This document shows positions 17,566-25,417 of a stretch of 60,812 bases of DNA, one piece after another; the first letter of the stretch is position 1, and each line of letters opens with the position of its first letter. This DNA is from CAZZNQ01 sp964655775 (GTDB lineage Bacteria; Planctomycetota; Brocadiia; SM23-32). A program made the position numbers and the translations under genes. Where the stretch lies: positions 1 to 60,812 of the forward strand of contig CAZZNQ010000014.1 in the NCBI GenBank assembly GCA_964655775.1. The letters run 5' to 3'. A model generated the notes under the pieces. The model ran no database searches, was not told where the DNA came from, and was given only the letters and a program-made list of their open reading frames with translations.

Positions 17566-19656
17566 ATGCTACGCTCGTTCTTCAACGCGGAATCCATCGC
17601 CGTCATCGGCGCCAGCCGCACGCCCGGCAAAGTCGGCTACGACGTCGTCAGCAACCTGCTGGAGGGCGGCTTCGAAGGCCCGATCTATCCCGTCAACCCG
17701 AAGGCCGATGAGATCCTGGGGCTCCGCTGCTACAGCGACGTGGCCGAGATCGACGGCTCGGTCGACCTGGCCGTCATCGTCATACCCGCGCCCTACGTTC
17801 CGTCCGTCATCGACGCATGCGCGGGGAAGGGCGTCGGCGCGGTCATCGTCATCAGCGCCGGATTCAAGGAATCCGGCAAGGAAGGCGCCGAACTCGAGAA
17901 GCAGCTCGCCGACCAGTGCCGCCGCTACGGAATCCGCTGCATCGGGCCCAACTGCTTGGGCCTGATGAGCCTGCCGAACAACATGAACGCCTCTTTCAGC
18001 GGAGCCCGGCCCAAGGTCGGCCGCATCTCCTTTTTCAGCCAGTCCGGCGCGCTCGGCACGGCCATCCTCGACGTCTGCGTCGGCGAGGACATCGGCATCT
18101 GCCGCTTCATCAGCTTCGGCAACAAGGCGGACATCGACGAGACCGACCTGATCGAGGCGCTGGGCGACGACCCCGAGACCGACGTGATACTCGGCTACCT
18201 GGAGAGCATCAAGAACGGCCCCAAGTTCATCGAAGTCGCCTCGCGCGTGACGCGCAAGAAGCCGGTGGTGGTGTTCAAATCCGGCCGGACCAGCGCCGGT
18301 GCGCGGGCGGCGTCCAGCCACACCGGCAGCCTCGCCGGGGCGGACTCCGCCTACGAGGCCGCGTTCAGGCAGTGCGGCGTCATCCGGGCCGAGACCGTTG
18401 TGGAGTTCTTCGACTTCGCCCGCGCCTTCGCCACCCGCCGGATGCCACGCGGCCGCGGCATCGCCATCGTGACCAACGCCGGCGGGCCGGGCATCATCGC
18501 CACCGATGCCATCGAGAACTCGCAGCTGGCGATGGCCGATCTGAGCACCGACACCGAGAACGCTCTGGCCGCCTGCCTGCCGCCCCAGGCCAATATCCAC
18601 AACCCCATCGACGTGCTGGGCGACGCCCACGCCGACCGCTACGAGCAGGCGCTCGACATCGCCGTCAAGGACGAGGGCGTAGCGGCCGTCCTCACCATCC
18701 TTACGCCCCAGACCTCCACCGAGCCGGAGGAGACGGCGCAGAAGATCGCCGACGCGGCCTCGCGGACCGACAAGCCGATCCTGGCCAGCTTCATGGGCTC
18801 GGCATCCGTGGACAAGGGCTGGGAGGTACTGGACCGCCGCGGCGTGGCGAACTTCGAGCAGCCGGAGCGGGCCGTAAGGGCCATGGAAGCGATGCTCAAG
18901 CTCTCGGAATGGCAGCACGCCGATGCGGCGGGCGCACCCCGATTCGATTTCGACCGCGACGCCATCCGCGGCGCGATCGACCAGGCCAAACGGCACGGAC
19001 ATTCCACCCTGAGCGAGCGCGAAGCCCGCGTCATCGCCGACGCCTGCAACATCCCCCTGCCGCGCAGCCTGTTCGCCGCAACCGAGGACGACGCCGTCGC
19101 CGCCGCCGCCGAGATCGGCGGCCCGGTGGTGATGAAGATCTCCTCGGACGACATCCTCCACAAGTCCGACGCCGGGGGCGTGAAGGTGGACGTAGACGGC
19201 GAGGGTGCGGTCCGCCGCGCGTTCGCCGAAATCATGGAGTCGGCGCGCGCCTACAAGGCCGACGCACTTCTGGACGGCGTGCTGGTGCAGCAGATGGCGC
19301 CGGAGGGCCGGGAGGTGATCGTGGGCGTGAACCGCGACGCCCAGTTCGGGCCCGTGGTCATGTTCGGCCTGGGCGGCATTTACGTCGAGGTGCTGAAAGA
19401 CGTGGTCTTTCGCGTGGCGCCGCTGACGCAGAACGACGCGGAGTGGATGATCGGCGGCATCCGGTCGGCCGCCCTACTGGGCGCCTTCCGCGGACAGCCG
19501 GCGGCGGACACCGCCGCGCTGGCGGACGTTCTCCTGCGCGTCTCGCAACTGGCCGTCGAGTTTCCTGAGCTGGCCGAGTGCGACCTGAACCCCGTCCGCG
19601 TCTACCCGAAAGGCGAAGGCGTCATGGCGCTGGACGTCCGCTTCGGGCTCGAGTAG
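17566..19656 (+). CDS. ADP-forming acyl-CoA (acetyl-CoA) synthetase, alpha-beta fusion
   Basis: A 696-residue cytoplasmic enzyme that converts acyl-CoA, ADP and phosphate to the acid, CoA and ATP. The N-terminal CoA-binding Rossmann domain begins SIAVIGASRTPGKVGYDV. A succinyl-CoA-ligase-like middle carries SSHTGSLAGAD around residue 250, whose His is the phosphorylated residue in known enzymes. The C-terminal ATP-grasp half (about 480-696) includes GPVVMKISSDDILHKSDAGG and FGLGGIYVEVLKDV. AAGGAGG at 17551-17557 fixes the start. The fused order is typical of bacterial and some archaeal acetate-forming enzymes. Substrate-level ATP formation from acetyl- or aryl-CoA is the likely role; protein acetyltransferase relatives are less likely because no GNAT domain is present. 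Confidence 0.9.
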   Translation: MLRSFFNAESIAVIGASRTPGKVGYDVVSNLLEGGFEGPIYPVNPKADEILGLRCYSDVAEIDGSVDLAVIVIPAPYVPSVIDACAGKGVGAVIVISAGFKESGKEGAELEKQLADQCRRYGIRCIGPNCLGLMSLPNNMNASFSGARPKVGRISFFSQSGALGTAILDVCVGEDIGICRFISFGNKADIDETDLIEALGDDPETDVILGYLESIKNGPKFIEVASRVTRKKPVVVFKSGRTSAGARAASSHTGSLAGADSAYEAAFRQCGVIRAETVVEFFDFARAFATRRMPRGRGIAIVTNAGGPGIIATDAIENSQLAMADLSTDTENALAACLPPQANIHNPIDVLGDAHADRYEQALDIAVKDEGVAAVLTILTPQTSTEPEETAQKIADAASRTDKPILASFMGSASVDKGWEVLDRRGVANFEQPERAVRAMEAMLKLSEWQHADAAGAPRFDFDRDAIRGAIDQAKRHGHSTLSEREARVIADACNIPLPRSLFAATEDDAVAAAAEIGGPVVMKISSDDILHKSDAGGVKVDVDGEGAVRRAFAEIMESARAYKADALLDGVLVQQMAPEGREVIVGVNRDAQFGPVVMFGLGGIYVEVLKDVVFRVAPLTQNDAEWMIGGIRSAALLGAFRGQPAADTAALADVLLRVSQLAVEFPELAECDLNPVRVYPKGEGVMALDVRFGLE

Positions 19657-19672
19657 GCGCATCGGAACAGTC

Positions 19673-19701
19673 TTGACAGCTCGCCGCCGTGTCTCTACAA
19701 T
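19673..19701 (+). promoter_or_regulatory. Near-consensus sigma70 promoter for the CD225 operon
   Basis: TTGACA (19673-19678), exactly 17 bp, TACAAT (19696-19701). The best promoter in the window. The leader of about 90 bases contains a small hairpin, GTACTT/AAGTGC with loop TTGG (19736-19751). Confidence 0.8.
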
Positions 19702-19796
19702 CCCCCCGTCCGTCACTGGAGCGGGGGAGGCGCAAGTACTTTTGGAAGTGCGGCGCGGAGCTAATTGCCCGGAAATAGCCTCAGGAAGGAGTCGTG

Positions 19797-20048
19797 ATGG
19801 ATAAGCCTCCGTCTCACCTGCTTTGGTCGATTCTGGTTACGCTGTTCTGCTGTCAGCCGCTGGGGATTGTCGCGATTGTGTTCTCGGCGATGTCGATGAG
19901 CTACGCCTCCAACGACGACATGGAGGCCGCACGGAATGCATCCGACAAGGCAAGGTTGATCTGCTGGATCGCCTTCGGCATTGGGTTCGCCGCCATTGCC
20001 GGCTATCTCATTTTCGTTGTGGGGTTAGGCGTCTTAGGAAGCAGGTAA
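19797..20048 (+). CDS. CD225/dispanin-family small membrane protein
   Basis: An 83-residue protein with two hydrophobic helices (about 8-30 and 57-80). HLLWSILVTLFCCQPLGIVAIVFSA matches the CD225 family signature, in which a Cys pair ends the first helix; that family includes the animal IFITM proteins, which have membrane-curving roles. The loop NDDMEAARNASDKAR is the usual conserved link to helix 2. AGGAAGGAG (19783-19791) favours ATG 19797; a GTG immediately before it is in frame. First gene of a three-gene unit behind a strong promoter. The bacterial function is unknown. Confidence 0.83.
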   Translation: MDKPPSHLLWSILVTLFCCQPLGIVAIVFSAMSMSYASNDDMEAARNASDKARLICWIAFGIGFAAIAGYLIFVVGLGVLGSR

Positions 20049-20072
20049 TCCGGGCTGGAAAAGGAGAACGCG

Positions 20073-20432
20073 GTGTACTGCCGGGAATGCGGCGCACCCA
20101 ACGATGACCGTGCCGCACGGTGTTCGCAATGCGGCTCCGCGCTGCAGATGCCCTCGCCGGGTCCGCCTCCCCACGTGCCCAACTATCTGGTGTGGGCGAT
20201 TCTGACCACCATCTTCTGCTGCCAGCCGTTCGGCATTGTCGCCATCGTCTTCTCCGCCATCAGCATGGGACGCCGCTCCAGCGGAGATTTCGACGGCGCA
20301 TGGGAGGCCGCGCAGACCGCCCGGACCTGGTGCCTCGTGGCCTTTTTTCTTGGCCTGGTGCCGATGCTCATCTGGCTGCTGATCGTGCTGTTCAGCATCG
20401 TCGCTCCGATCGTGGCCGAGGGGCTGCACTGA
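20073..20432 (+). CDS. Zinc-ribbon CD225/dispanin-family membrane protein
   Basis: 119 residues beginning with GTG, fixed by AAAAGGAG six bases upstream. The N-terminus is a zinc ribbon (Cys3, Cys6, Cys17, Cys20: CRECG...CSQCG). A Pro-rich linker follows, then the CD225 core NYLVWAILTTIFCCQPFGIVAIVFSA and a second hydrophobic helix near 90-117. It is clearly a paralogue of the preceding gene, so a tandem duplication with domain gain or loss is likely. Its TGA overlaps the ATG of the DUF2752 gene (TGATG). Role unknown. Confidence 0.85.
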   Translation: MYCRECGAPNDDRAARCSQCGSALQMPSPGPPPHVPNYLVWAILTTIFCCQPFGIVAIVFSAISMGRRSSGDFDGAWEAAQTARTWCLVAFFLGLVPMLIWLLIVLFSIVAPIVAEGLH

Positions 20433-20989
20433 TGGGGGTGCCGGCCCCCCACGGGACGGGCCGCGGCCGGGTGGTCGTCGCCCTCTTCGCCTGTGCTTGC
20501 CTGGTGGCGGCGATGGCGCTGTACATGCTCGATCCGGCGGAATCCGTCCTGTTCGCCCGATGCCCGTTCCTCTGGACCACCGGCCTCTACTGTCCCGGGT
20601 GCGGCACACTGCGCGCCATCCATCATCTGCTGCACGGCCGTCTGCTCACGGCGCTCTCATACAACCCGCTCAGCGTGGTCCTTGCCCCGTTCGTGGCCTA
20701 CGGCGTTACCGCGTGGGCAGTGGGGAAGTGGTCTGGCAGGCGTCTGCCGGCCCCCCAGCTCCCCGCGTGGGTCGGCTGGGCGCTGCTGGGCGTGGTCCTG
20801 GCGTTCGCCGTGCTGCGGAACATCCCCGATCATCCGTTCCGAATCCTGGCACCGGGCATCACAGCAGGCGGCGGGCCACGGTGTCCGCGAACAGCAGCCC
20901 CCTCTCCGTGGGGCGCACTGCCTGCCCGATCAGCTCCAGCAGGCCCTCGTCCGCAAGCCGAGCCAGTTCATCGCCGCGAAGAGCAATGA
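20432..20989 (+). CDS. DUF2752 membrane protein
   Basis: 185 residues. The DUF2752 hallmark CPFLWTTGLYCPGCGTLRA and HHLLHGRLLTALSYNPL lies near residues 45-80, with hydrophobic helices before it and two after it. Family members are small inner-membrane proteins of unknown function with a Cys pair (CPGC). It starts within the stop codon of the preceding gene. The expected family end is near NIPDHPFRIL; the last ~42 residues read through sequence antisense to the hemW end, giving a 131-bp convergent overlap, so the tail may not be functional. Confidence 0.8.
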   Translation: MGVPAPHGTGRGRVVVALFACACLVAAMALYMLDPAESVLFARCPFLWTTGLYCPGCGTLRAIHHLLHGRLLTALSYNPLSVVLAPFVAYGVTAWAVGKWSGRRLPAPQLPAWVGWALLGVVLAFAVLRNIPDHPFRILAPGITAGGGPRCPRTAAPSPWGALPARSAPAGPRPQAEPVHRREEQ

Positions 20990-21977
20990 AGTCAAAGCCC
21001 GTCCGGGCACGGAACTCCTCCGCCCGCCATCCGCGCACGGTTCGCAGGCCCACCCCCAGGACCTCCGCCGCGCGCTGCTCGGGCGGCAGCCGATCCTCGA
21101 CGGGTTCGGCGCCCTGCAGCCAGGCGTCCAGGTCCTCCACGTTCGTGCTCCGCACGGCGCCGTCGAACGACGCCGCGGCCGGCCCGCACCCCAGGTAGGT
21201 CGCGCCGTGCCAGATCGCCTGGTTATGTCGACATTCGAAGCCCGGGCGGGCCAGGTTCGAGACTTCGTACCGCAATAGCCCCGCCGGCCGGGCCGCCTCC
21301 GCGGCCGCCTTCCACATCGCCAAAGCCACCTCCTCGTGCGTGTCGACGCGGGGCGTCCTATCCGCGAGGCGCGTTCCTTCGTGGTAAGTCAACTCGTACG
21401 TCGACAGGTGGCAGACGTCCAGCTCGCAGGCCCGGCGCACGTCGTCCCGCCACTGCTCGACGGTCTGCCCCGGAATGGCGAAGATAAGATCGAAGCCGAT
21501 GCTGGATATGCCGCGCTCACGCAGCGCTTCCAGCGTTCCGTTGAGGCGGTCCAGGCCTCCCCTTCGGCCGATGGCCGCGCGCAGCTCGGGCCGGAAGCTC
21601 TGCACGCCCAGGCTCACGCGGTTCACGCCCCCGTCGACAAGGACCGCCACCTTCTCCTCCGTCAGGGACTCGGGATTGCACTCGACGGTGAACTCCGCGT
21701 CGGCCTGCAGTCGCATCGTCCGGCCGATCGCGGCGAGCAAGCCCCCCAGTTCGTCGGCCGGCAGCGAGGACGGCGTTCCGCCGCCGACGAAGACGCTCTT
21801 CAGCGACTCGCATCGTTCGGCACCCTCTGCCAGCTCGCGGTCCAATCGCTCCAGGTAGGCGCGCCGCAGCCCCGCGTCCGCCCCCGCGACGGAGTAGAAG
21901 GCGCAGTAGTCGCAGCGCGACGCGCAGAAGGGCACGTGCACGTATAGCGACTCGAGCGGGCGCTTCATGCTCTCCAT
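20859..21977 (-). CDS. hemW: Radical SAM heme chaperone HemW
   Basis: A 372-residue protein of the HemN/HemW family. The N-terminal HVPFCASRCDYCAFYS contains the CX3CX2C iron-sulfur motif. VFVGGGTPSSLP, TVECNPESLT, GVQSFRPELRAAIGRR and GFDLIFAIPGQT are characteristic of HemW. Known HemW proteins bind heme and deliver it to target proteins, rather than oxidising coproporphyrinogen; true HemN enzymes have extra N-terminal residues not seen here. The C-terminus GLLFADTVARRLL is normal. ATG 21977 is used; ATG 21968, after GGAG, is an alternative. Twenty-one bases downstream of the flavodiiron gene. Confidence 0.88.
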   Translation of the reverse strand: MESMKRPLESLYVHVPFCASRCDYCAFYSVAGADAGLRRAYLERLDRELAEGAERCESLKSVFVGGGTPSSLPADELGGLLAAIGRTMRLQADAEFTVECNPESLTEEKVAVLVDGGVNRVSLGVQSFRPELRAAIGRRGGLDRLNGTLEALRERGISSIGFDLIFAIPGQTVEQWRDDVRRACELDVCHLSTYELTYHEGTRLADRTPRVDTHEEVALAMWKAAAEAARPAGLLRYEVSNLARPGFECRHNQAIWHGATYLGCGPAAASFDGAVRSTNVEDLDAWLQGAEPVEDRLPPEQRAAEVLGVGLRTVRGWRAEEFRARTGFDFIALRGDELARLADEGLLELIGQAVRPTERGLLFADTVARRLL

Positions 21978-21998
21978 CCGCCGCCTATCGGTCGACGC

Positions 21999-23180
21999 CT
22001 ATTCCGCCTTGATCGCCCGCGCGAACTCGGCCCCGGCCTTGCGGGCGTCCGCCAGCTCCTGCGCGCCGGGGCACCACTGGACGGCGACCGACTCAACCGG
22101 CATTTCCCAGCCGATGCCCTGGCAGGCTTCTTCCAGGTTCGAAACCGACTGTCGGCCCCATCCGTAGGAACCGAACGCGAGCGCGAGCCGGTTGCGCGGG
22201 TGCAGGCCCGACATGTAGGTCATGGCGCCCGCGACCGACGGCAGCATCCGCGCGTTCAGGGTGGGGCTGCCCACCACCAGGCCACGCGCCTCCAGCACGT
22301 GCGTCATGATGTCCGAGATATGGGTGGCCTGCAGGTTGCCCATAAACGCCGGCACGCCCTCGGCCTCCAGTCCCTCGCGGATGGCGTAAGCGAGCTGCTC
22401 GGTGGAGCCCCACATCGTGTCGTAGACGATCACGGCCTTCGGGGAGGTCTCGTTCGCCGACCAACGCGTGTAGGCGTCCAGGATGTCGGGTATGTGGTTG
22501 CGCCACATCAGGCCGTGGCCGGTCGCCAGCATGTCCACCTCGGCGTCGGACAGCGCGTCCAGCAGCTTCGCCACCTGCGAGCCGTACGGCATCACAATGT
22601 TTGCGTAGTACTTCGCCGCCTCCTCCATGGCGATGTCCACGCCCAGCTCTTCTGCGAAGCGCTCGTCGGAGGCGATGTGCTGCCCGAAACCGTCGTTCGA
22701 GAACAGGATGCGGTCCTTCGGGCTGTAGGTGACCATCGAGTCGGGCCAGTGGACCATCGGCGCGGCCACGAAGCGCAACCTGCGCTCGCCGATCTCGAGG
22801 TCGTCGCCCGTGTCCACCACATAGAGATCCCAGTCGGCATCGTAATGCGCCTTCAGCCCGCGCTTGCCGTTCTTGGAGGTCACCACCGTGGCATCTGGCA
22901 CCAGTTCCATGATCTTCGGCAGGCTGCCGGAGTGATCCATCTCCACGTGGTTCGACACCACCACCTCGATCTTCGACGGGTCGACCACGTCGCTGATGCG
23001 GCCCATCATCTCGTCGAACATGTAATGCTTGACGGTGTCGATGAGAGTTACCTTATCATCGACGATGAGATACGCGTTGTAGGTCGTCCCGCGCTGGGTC
23101 TTATAGCCGTGGAAGTCGCGCAGTTTCCAATCGATGCCGCCCACCCAGTAGACATCCGGCTTGATCTCAGAGGCCTTCAT
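21999..23180 (-). CDS. A-type flavodiiron protein (oxygen/NO reductase)
   Basis: A 393-residue FprA-type protein. The N-terminal metallo-beta-lactamase-like domain (~1-250) carries the diiron ligands in SNHVEMDHSGSLP (HxExDH), plus later His residues including GHGLMWR. The C-terminal flavodoxin domain (~255-393) starts VIVYDTMWGSTEQLAYAI, the FMN phosphate loop. Known enzymes reduce O2 to water or NO to N2O in anaerobes. No rubredoxin or flavin-reductase fusion is present, so an external electron donor is needed. It lies in the same direction as LarA-like (84-base gap) and hemW (21-base gap). Suggests oxygen defence in an anaerobic or microaerophilic cell. Confidence 0.93.
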   Translation of the reverse strand: MKASEIKPDVYWVGGIDWKLRDFHGYKTQRGTTYNAYLIVDDKVTLIDTVKHYMFDEMMGRISDVVDPSKIEVVVSNHVEMDHSGSLPKIMELVPDATVVTSKNGKRGLKAHYDADWDLYVVDTGDDLEIGERRLRFVAAPMVHWPDSMVTYSPKDRILFSNDGFGQHIASDERFAEELGVDIAMEEAAKYYANIVMPYGSQVAKLLDALSDAEVDMLATGHGLMWRNHIPDILDAYTRWSANETSPKAVIVYDTMWGSTEQLAYAIREGLEAEGVPAFMGNLQATHISDIMTHVLEARGLVVGSPTLNARMLPSVAGAMTYMSGLHPRNRLALAFGSYGWGRQSVSNLEEACQGIGWEMPVESVAVQWCPGAQELADARKAGAEFARAIKAE

Positions 23181-23264
23181 GGTGTCTCTCCGCAGAAAGT
23201 TCCAGGGGTCGCAGAATCGATGCTAACACACCCGCAGCGGGGCCACAACGGACGCGGTCGGGCT

Positions 23265-24530
23265 TCAGCCGCCGCCCAGGTGCTCGGCGAGGAATGCGTG
23301 GTCCAACTGGAGCGCGCTGGTCGGGTATACGGCCACCCGCGCGCCATCGGGATGCAGTTGCTCCAGCCGCTGCCGGAGTTCGCCCCACTTGGCGAACAGT
23401 TCCGCGGACGGAGGGTAGTAGAGGTGCACCGTGGACGCCGGGATGCTCGGCGCCAGGAACAGCAGGTTGCGCCCCCCGAGGATGTCACGGAACGAACCGT
23501 GCCGGTCGCGGCGCCGGAACTGCCGACGCCCGTATTCGATAAGCCCGTGCGCGCCGAGCCCCTCGCTGCAGGCGGTGACCACCACGATGCTGCCGCCCGG
23601 CCGTACCAGGTCCCGCGCGCGGTTGCCCCGGTCGGCCCAGACGTTCAGCGCCGCCATCGCCTGGATGAACTCGGTGTCCTTCGGGAACGCGTTGAAGACC
23701 GCCACGTCCGCTCCGTAGGCACATTCGGTCGCGTACACGGCGCGCGCCTGTCGCACGGCCGAGGCGTGCGCCGCGAGGCCGCCGCAGTGCAGACCGCAGA
23801 TGTCGCCCTGGGCGTTGAAGACGGCATTCGCGGTGAAATCCAGCCCCACCACGCGTGCGCACTCGTCCATCATGGCCCGCATCCGGTTGCCTTCCGTGAC
23901 GCCCACCCGCGCCGGCGGCCCTTCGACGGTGTGCGCGTGCGTGGCGGCTATGGTTTCCAGCCCGCAGACGGCCGGCATCACCATCTTCGAGCCTCCGCTG
24001 AAGCCGCTCATGAAGTGCGGCACGACGCCGGTGACGGCGATCTTCAGGTCGGCCTCCAGCAGGAAACGGTTGACGAGGATATCGTCGATGCCGTCCACGC
24101 TGCCGACGCGCTCAAGGTCCTGGTGGCAGTCGTGGCGCATGACCGTATAGCGGTCGCAGACGGCAGGGCCCAGCTTCTTCAACAGGTCCTGACGCGTAAG
24201 GGACCGGTGCGTGCCGCAGGCGACGATGAAGAAGATGTCCTCCTCGCGCAGCCCGGCGGCGTGGAGCAAAGGCAACATGGGCGCGACGATGCGGCCGGCC
24301 GGCGTGGGCCGGGTCAGGTCGTCCACCAGGACGCAGCACCGTCTCCTGCCCCCGGCGAGTTCATCCAGAGCGGTACCCGACACGGGTCGGCGCACGCGCT
24401 CTGCGATCTCGTCGTCCGTGAGGGCGGGAGCACCCGGCATGGCGCACACGGCCACTTCCCAGGCATCCGGCAGGTCCAGATCGAGCATCTCGCGGCCGTG
24501 CCACATGCCCCAGGGAATGCGGACCTTCAT
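23265..24530 (-). CDS. LarA-family (lactate racemase-like, DUF2088) protein
   Basis: 421 residues. LarA-type features: VLVDDLTRPTP near residue 70, ACGTHRSLT near 105, a His pair in MRHDCHQDL, and GFSGGSKMVMPAVCG, where the Lys is equivalent to the one that binds the nickel-pincer cofactor in LarA. The start is ATG 24530, preceded by AAGGGAA; the frame upstream is the end of the AAC(3)-like gene, whose TGA overlaps this ATG (ATGA). LarA isomerises D- and L-lactate; other family members act on other hydroxyacids. No LarB/C/E cofactor genes are in the window. An LctBCD-like module at 49-53 kb makes lactate a plausible substrate, by inference only. Confidence 0.85.
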   Translation of the reverse strand: MKVRIPWGMWHGREMLDLDLPDAWEVAVCAMPGAPALTDDEIAERVRRPVSGTALDELAGGRRRCCVLVDDLTRPTPAGRIVAPMLPLLHAAGLREEDIFFIVACGTHRSLTRQDLLKKLGPAVCDRYTVMRHDCHQDLERVGSVDGIDDILVNRFLLEADLKIAVTGVVPHFMSGFSGGSKMVMPAVCGLETIAATHAHTVEGPPARVGVTEGNRMRAMMDECARVVGLDFTANAVFNAQGDICGLHCGGLAAHASAVRQARAVYATECAYGADVAVFNAFPKDTEFIQAMAALNVWADRGNRARDLVRPGGSIVVVTACSEGLGAHGLIEYGRRQFRRRDRHGSFRDILGGRNLLFLAPSIPASTVHLYYPPSAELFAKWGELRQRLEQLHPDGARVAVYPTSALQLDHAFLAEHLGGG

Positions 24531-25336
24531 CGTTGGTTCCCTTCGTCGCTCAGCCACAATTCCCGCAGGCGGTCGGCCACGTCGGCACGGTACAGCAGGA
24601 ACGGGTTCTCCGCCAGGCGCGGCATCATCACGGCCTCCATCCGGGCAGCGTCAAGGACGCGCACCGCGGCCGCACCGATCCGCCCCTTCAGCAGCGCACC
24701 CTCCTCAGTAAGGACGCCCTCCGTGCCAGGATAGTCGCGTGGACCTCCGAAATGCCTGCGCGAGGGCACGGGGCGACGCGCGCCCTCGTAGTCCACCGTG
24801 TGCAGCCGCTGGAAATCCCGAAAGAGGTACGGCACGTTGGCCATCTCCTCCAGGGCATGGTAACTGGTGTTCACCAGAAGGGTTACGCCCAGGAACACGA
24901 TCTTGCCGCTTCGGTCCATGAGGCGCTGGTAGGGTGACTTGCGCCCGCACGGTGTGATCTGTGTCTCGTGCCCGTCGAGCATCTCTCGCGCCAGAGGCCC
25001 GAATGCGGCGCAGGAATGCGTGGGGTGCAGGCTGCGGAGAACGCCCGGCCGGCTCCGGAACACCTCGGTCACGCGCCCGACCACCGACGGGGAGCGACGG
25101 ACGTCGAAGACGGGGTTCTCCGCGTTCACCGTGGACCAGGTATGCGTCGGGAGCACGAGGGTGCCCCTCGGAGAGACGGCGTCCAGCAGCGCGTCGATCA
25201 GCGCGTCCGCACCGCCCGGGACGTGTCCGAGACTGCTCAGGCTGGTGTGCGCCAGGATCACGTCTCCCGCTCCGATCCCCATCGCGCGGAGGCCCCGCGC
25301 GATCTCTGCCCGTTCGATGGTTGCCTCGCTTGCCAT
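24527..25336 (-). CDS. AAC(3)-fold N-acetyltransferase family protein
   Basis: 269 residues of the aminoglycoside 3-N-acetyltransferase/YokD fold. Visible hallmarks are VILAHTSLSSLGHVPGGADA, GTLVLPTHTWSTVN, FDVRRSPSVVGRVTEVFR and SLHPTHSCAAFGP, the last holding the conserved catalytic His. The C-terminal YHALEEMANVPYL also fits. The family uses acetyl-CoA; many environmental members are not resistance genes and have unknown acceptors. The ATG at 25336 is only about 2 bases from the predicted transcription start, so the mRNA may be leaderless. It is translationally coupled to the LarA-like gene. Confidence 0.85.
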   Translation of the reverse strand: MASEATIERAEIARGLRAMGIGAGDVILAHTSLSSLGHVPGGADALIDALLDAVSPRGTLVLPTHTWSTVNAENPVFDVRRSPSVVGRVTEVFRSRPGVLRSLHPTHSCAAFGPLAREMLDGHETQITPCGRKSPYQRLMDRSGKIVFLGVTLLVNTSYHALEEMANVPYLFRDFQRLHTVDYEGARRPVPSRRHFGGPRDYPGTEGVLTEEGALLKGRIGAAAVRVLDAARMEAVMMPRLAENPFLLYRADVADRLRELWLSDEGNQR

Positions 25337-25344
25337 GCCACAGT

Positions 25345-25372
25345 TTCTAACGCCCGCCGGCGGCGAATGCAA
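25345..25372 (-). promoter_or_regulatory. Promoter for the AAC(3)-larA-like operon
   Basis: On the minus strand TTGCAT (25372-25367), 16-bp spacer, TTAGAA (25350-25345). The expected start site falls about 2 bases before the ATG, implying a leaderless transcript. Confidence 0.4.
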
Positions 25373-25417
25373 CGGCCGCCGCGTTGCGCCTGACTCGGCC
25401 TTGCGATAAGCTGAAAG

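Noticed and set aside
24527..25336. Calling the AAC(3)-fold gene an aminoglycoside resistance gene
   Set aside because: The fold is broad, the gene is coupled to a LarA-like gene, and no resistance context exists.
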